Positions 61,501-64,000 of a stretch of 64,000 bases of DNA are shown piece after piece (positions within the stretch are counted from its first letter, which is position 1; each line of letters opens with the position of its first letter). Origin of the DNA: Candidatus Vicinibacter proximus (lineage in GTDB: Bacteria > Bacteroidota > Bacteroidia > Chitinophagales > Saprospiraceae). A program made the translations under genes and the position numbers. The notes under the pieces are model-generated. The model was not told the DNA's origin. It saw only the letters and a list, made by a program, of their open reading frames with translations, and searched no databases. The stretch lies in the NCBI GenBank assembly GCA_016713905.1, contig JADJOE010000003.1, positions 868,001-932,000 on the forward strand, read 5' to 3'.

Positions 61501-64000
61501 ACAGGCTTAGCGCCGAATTTATATAAGGAATTGGTGTTTACCCATTTACTTTGTATACCGCTACGAGATTCGTAGGTATTAAAAAACCAACTATTCTTGG
61601 CAGCTGCAAGCACCAAAAAATCAAGCTGTTGCCCAGGAAGAACCTGATCCTTAACTGTTATTAAATCTGGTTTTGGATAAATAGTACTTTCCGATACATT
61701 GATGAGAATGGCATAATCTATATAATTCTGTACATTTCCTAAACTATCTTTAGCTTGCACAACCAATTTAATGGCTCTTGTTGAATTAGGTATTTTGGCC
61801 AATGCAAGATTAGATTCACTGGTCTTTGAAATAGTAATTTCATACAAAAGTTTGTGAACAGGCCAAGAGGACAATTCATCTTCTTGGTCATAAACGTCAT
61901 TTGGAAAATACTTTTTATATTCCTTAAGTGAGTATTTATAAAGATCAGGTTTTTCCCAGGATCTTTTTCTTAACAGTACTTTAGGTACCTCAATTTCAAA
62001 GATTTTACATTGTATTTCAGCATTAAGCGGGAGCTCTTTAATATTCTTTGAAAAAATGCGAATCTGTTGCACCGAATCTTTTAATATAAATGATTTCAAA
62101 TTAGAAGATAAAAAAATCTTTTGTTGAGAAAGTTGAATATCACTTTGTGATGTTTGAGTCTCGCCCGTTAAACTAACTGCTTCCACTTCGTATTTAAACT
62201 GATCTATAAGAGATTGTTCTTTATTTCCGGGAGAAGACTTACTAAAAAAAACAAATTCAAAATTTCCCTTATCATCTGTAAGAGTCTTTCCATAATCAAT
62301 CTGCACATCTTGTGATGGATAGATTTGCTTAAAATACCAAGATGGGTAATACGGCATGAAAGAACTACGCATAACTTTATAACGCACAAAACAACCTGAG
62401 AGAGGAACTCCACTATAACTATTGACGGAACCTTTGATTCTTACAGAATCATTCAGACTAACACCATCTAAAGGATCATATAATTTAACTTCAAAAGATG
62501 GGCGTTTATATTCCTCCACTTTAAAGGAATATTGACCCAATCCTTCAATACCTAATGAATAATCTCCGTTCAAACCGTTTTGTGGCAGAATAAAACTTCC
62601 ATGCGCAGTACCATAAGCATTACTGGATAATTTATATTCTCCAATATTTTGATGGTTAGCATTGTAAAGAATAACCGTTGATTTTTGATTAGTCAAAATT
62701 TTAGGCAAACCGTTTTTATCCAACAATAAATTCAAGATTTTAAAATACACAGTTTGTCCAGGTCGATAAATCTTTCTATCCGTAAAAAAATGAACCATTT
62801 TTGTTTCTCTGGCTGGCTCAGGATCGTAGCTATATAACCATTGATTCGAATACAGCACGTCTTTTTTGTATTCAATTTTAAACCTATACCCGTTCCTGGC
62901 TTTAACAATAATTTTTCCATCTATGTCTGTAAGCAACCGATCCTGGATTTTAAATTCCGGTTGATTACGATTGTACCTATTTGTGGGTGAATAGGTGATT
63001 ACTTTAGCTCCTTTTATAGGTTGACCGCTCTGCCTGTCCACCACCAAAATCTGTTGTCCATTTCCCAAACCGTTAAGTATGACGGCAGAGATACCGGAGG
63101 ATTGAAAATAGCCAAACTTAATTTGAGATTGATTCTTAAACTCACTACTTGGAGAACTAAGAATTGCATAAACACCCGGGTCTAGTCCATCCACTTTGAG
63201 TTCAACCTGATGATAATTAAAATCAAAACTTTCGGGCCATTGATCCTTCCATTGTCGATATGGATTTTGTTTTAAAAAATAAGTGACTAAATTTTCTTGT
63301 TCCACACCAGGATCAATATCTATATCATTTGGTAAAAATTTATAAATCCTGAAATATAATTCATTTAAATTTCTGTGTTGAATCAACATACGGCAAGGCT
63401 TTCCAGGTAGATTAACCTCTTCAAGATTAATGTTAAAATCCTTTGCTCTGATGAGAGCAATATAATTTGATATTCTTTCTTTAATGGTAGTATCATTTAG
63501 CATGCTTAGGCTATTGGCTATTGAATCCACCTTTAATAGATATTTTGATTTTGGGCTTACTGATTGGGTTACTTGGATTGCGGCATTTGTATAATAAAAT
63601 CCCAGCAACTCCAAGGACACAAGCGCTTTTTGTGATTTACTTTTTAATGAAGATGCATATTGTTCAAGTGCATTGAGATACATATCTTGAAATTCTTCGG
63701 AATCGCTGTTTAATTGATATGCGTATTTCAATCTTGCAAGATTTGCATCTATCATTGCCTCTTCCTGTTTATTCTGACGATGAAATCCAATTACTTTTTG
63801 ATATAAAGCCCAAATGGAAGATGGTTCTAACTCTAATTGAATAAATTTTTCTAAAGGGGCAAACTGATCAGCAGGTTTAATCTCTTGATTGAATGAAACC
63901 AATCCTGTTTGAGCATTTGCGAAGTGTGTGATCGCACGTTGAGCAAGGATATCGAATAAAAAAGGTCTGTAAATCCTGTCATTTTTCAAATCCAGAATGC
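58578..64000 (-). CDS. Bacterial alpha-2-macroglobulin family protein, N-terminus beyond the window
   Basis: At least 1806 codons are visible. The frame is open to the window edge, so the signal peptide and start lie outside; the TTG at 63989 is not a credible start. Blocks in order: an N-terminal helical region, MG2-type DRKIYRPGQTVYFK (about residue 405), a bait-like region, the A2M core (WKMQLIAHTKDLEYG), the thioester motif CSEQ at 60206-60195, and the alpha-helical toroid (SSSGSFSWFPEG), ending in a receptor-like beta domain (APEYSAHSKG). Such proteins trap attacking proteases in the periplasm. The intact Cys and Gln suggest a functional thioester. No pbpC partner is in view. Confidence 0.9.
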   Translation of the reverse strand, partial: ILDLKNDRIYRPFLFDILAQRAITHFANAQTGLVSFNQEIKPADQFAPLEKFIQLELEPSSIWALYQKVIGFHRQNKQEEAMIDANLARLKYAYQLNSDSEEFQDMYLNALEQYASSLKSKSQKALVSLELLGFYYTNAAIQVTQSVSPKSKYLLKVDSIANSLSMLNDTTIKERISNYIALIRAKDFNINLEEVNLPGKPCRMLIQHRNLNELYFRIYKFLPNDIDIDPGVEQENLVTYFLKQNPYRQWKDQWPESFDFNYHQVELKVDGLDPGVYAILSSPSSEFKNQSQIKFGYFQSSGISAVILNGLGNGQQILVVDRQSGQPIKGAKVITYSPTNRYNRNQPEFKIQDRLLTDIDGKIIVKARNGYRFKIEYKKDVLYSNQWLYSYDPEPARETKMVHFFTDRKIYRPGQTVYFKILNLLLDKNGLPKILTNQKSTVILYNANHQNIGEYKLSSNAYGTAHGSFILPQNGLNGDYSLGIEGLGQYSFKVEEYKRPSFEVKLYDPLDGVSLNDSVRIKGSVNSYSGVPLSGCFVRYKVMRSSFMPYYPSWYFKQIYPSQDVQIDYGKTLTDDKGNFEFVFFSKSSPGNKEQSLIDQFKYEVEAVSLTGETQTSQSDIQLSQQKIFLSSNLKSFILKDSVQQIRIFSKNIKELPLNAEIQCKIFEIEVPKVLLRKRSWEKPDLYKYSLKEYKKYFPNDVYDQEDELSSWPVHKLLYEITISKTSESNLALAKIPNSTRAIKLVVQAKDSLGNVQNYIDYAILINVSESTIYPKPDLITVKDQVLPGQQLDFLVLAAAKNSWFFNTYESRSGIQSKWVNTNSLYKFGAKPVISDCGTIYFTSFCVIQNNIYEFHKQVTVPWKSKDLEIRTNSFRSKILPGSKEEWEVEILNNEGKSQTVEMLASMYDGSLDALIPFSWKTDFWPNYHSRIGMNSVGFNIVSLNYLSYREWMGAEGYFPIKEYTSLRTFDITNAYNPLVVMAAPMQSRDGGEEMDQSRSYGKSGKVYKKLAESENELETSSKIEKPRDFQLRKNLNETVFFFPQLISNSEGRVRFSFTMNEALTRWKMQLIAHTKDLEYGFKTYEIVTQKPVQIKPFYPRYFRQGDTMEISALVSNLSEENQKTEVSLKILDISTKQDLSNIFISRDALQTIQIEAGKSKSFFWKIIVPKDETRILLLQFVAGTLNHTDGEEMAIPVITNRKLITETLPLPIKGNEKKSFQFEAFTKAFSATSVPVNYTIEFSSHPIWYAIQSLPYIMEFPHECSEQLMSRIFANSLGKHILSKYPKVKEVLTQIKMQGSNKSPLLQNEDLKSALLEETPWVLEAKNEQDQLNRISLLMDLNTLSQNIDLSIKKLQSRQSSSGSFSWFPEGYPDRYMTQHIISQIAHLKRLGVLESSDKELLDIVKKAQKFLNEEILKDYDQLAMQVKKGYAKWEDNNLSHIQLHYYYCKSYFPDWPSDDQLQVVHNYYKLQMENHWKSRSIYDQGLAALVLHKSGNKNTSNLIVQSLKQRSVAHPELGTYWKNNWSYYWYEQPVETQSLMIEVFAEIQKDKDLVDQMKVWLLKNKQTQNWGTTKSTTEAIFSLVAFGNSWVESNKVVEIEIAGKPLVIEQTATGTQYFKKSIPGEGISKEMSKVKVSNPNSNIAWGALYYQHLEDMDKTGASVKGVLELNKQLFLKHNNGKKEELIPVTKDHPVRIGDIVVARIILKSDRPMDYVHLKIMRASGLEPVDQLSKYVWNNGVSFYRSPRDLVTDCFFSTLPKGTHVIEYEMRAAHKGKFSNGITTLQCMYAPEYSAHSKGIRISIE

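Noticed and set aside
1..64000. CRISPR arrays, transposase genes, integrases, phage genes, rRNA genes and toxin-antitoxin pairs.
   Set aside because: None seen on either strand; no regularly spaced direct repeats, no terminal inverted repeats flanking a transposase, and the only tRNA has no integrase beside it.

Overview
The window is an AT-rich stretch of a Bacteroidota chromosome, most likely from the Saprospiraceae/Chitinophagales side of the phylum. Three things point there. Many genes are preceded by the phylum-specific -7 box TAnnTTTG. Two secreted proteins end in type IX secretion (T9SS) sorting domains, and one of these carries SprB-like repeats. The gene orders rpmB-rpmG-DUF4295-ftsY and COX4-SCO-like-DUF420 are typical of the phylum. 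Lineage below phylum is inference from gene content only. I see no prophage, insertion sequence, CRISPR array or rRNA, and the window is mostly core chromosome.

Layout. 0-2 kb: the tail of a cytochrome c oxidase locus (COX4-like subunit, a Cys-less SCO-like protein, DUF420/CtaM, a small CPMC membrane protein). 2-8 kb: thioredoxin-like protein, ribD, a MIP channel, then a minus-strand run with purB, a TIGR02206 membrane protein, a small UvrD-C-like protein and mnmD, plus an unlisted 55-codon lipoprotein gene. 8-21 kb: mpl, a fused oligopeptide ABC ATPase, a large AsmA-like protein, an MscS channel, an EamA transporter, ferredoxin, TrxR-like ferredoxin reductase, bshC (bacillithiol), a lone DppB-like permease and an outer-membrane beta-barrel. 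21-31 kb: engB, a PlsB-like acyltransferase, a DEDDh exonuclease, a DUF4412-like protein, mnmH and selD (2-selenouridine in tRNA), a three-gene cluster of two helical LEA-like proteins and a lipoprotein, cca and dusB.

31-44 kb: a large Asp-box beta-propeller protein, rluE, lepB, a secreted propeller, a BtuF-like protein overlapping a T9SS subtilase, tRNA-Arg(ACG) leading into rpmB-rpmG-DUF4295, ftsY, and a T9SS protein with a CxxCH motif. 44-58 kb: an Mpo1-like membrane protein downstream of a lepA-argS-glnS operon, a cystathionine-gamma-synthase-type enzyme, rluD, a LuxC-type acyl-CoA reductase, nth, an SCO-cytochrome c lipoprotein pair and a TonB-dependent receptor. 58-64 kb: a DUF697-SHOCT protein and most of an alpha-2-macroglobulin whose start lies beyond the window.

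Themes: respiratory-chain assembly (both SCO loci), RNA modification and maturation (mnmD, mnmH, dusB, rluD, rluE, cca, tRNA synthetases), thiol/redox chemistry (bshC, TrxR-like FNR, ferredoxin) and a protein-rich cell surface. Nothing here is clearly a new defence or mobile system. The least explained parts are the helical-protein/lipoprotein operon at 27.1-28.6 kb, the intrinsic terminator that touches the mnmD start codon, and several family members with altered key residues (MnmH Walker A, Nth Fe-S loop, MIP second NPA box, Cys-less SCO-like protein).
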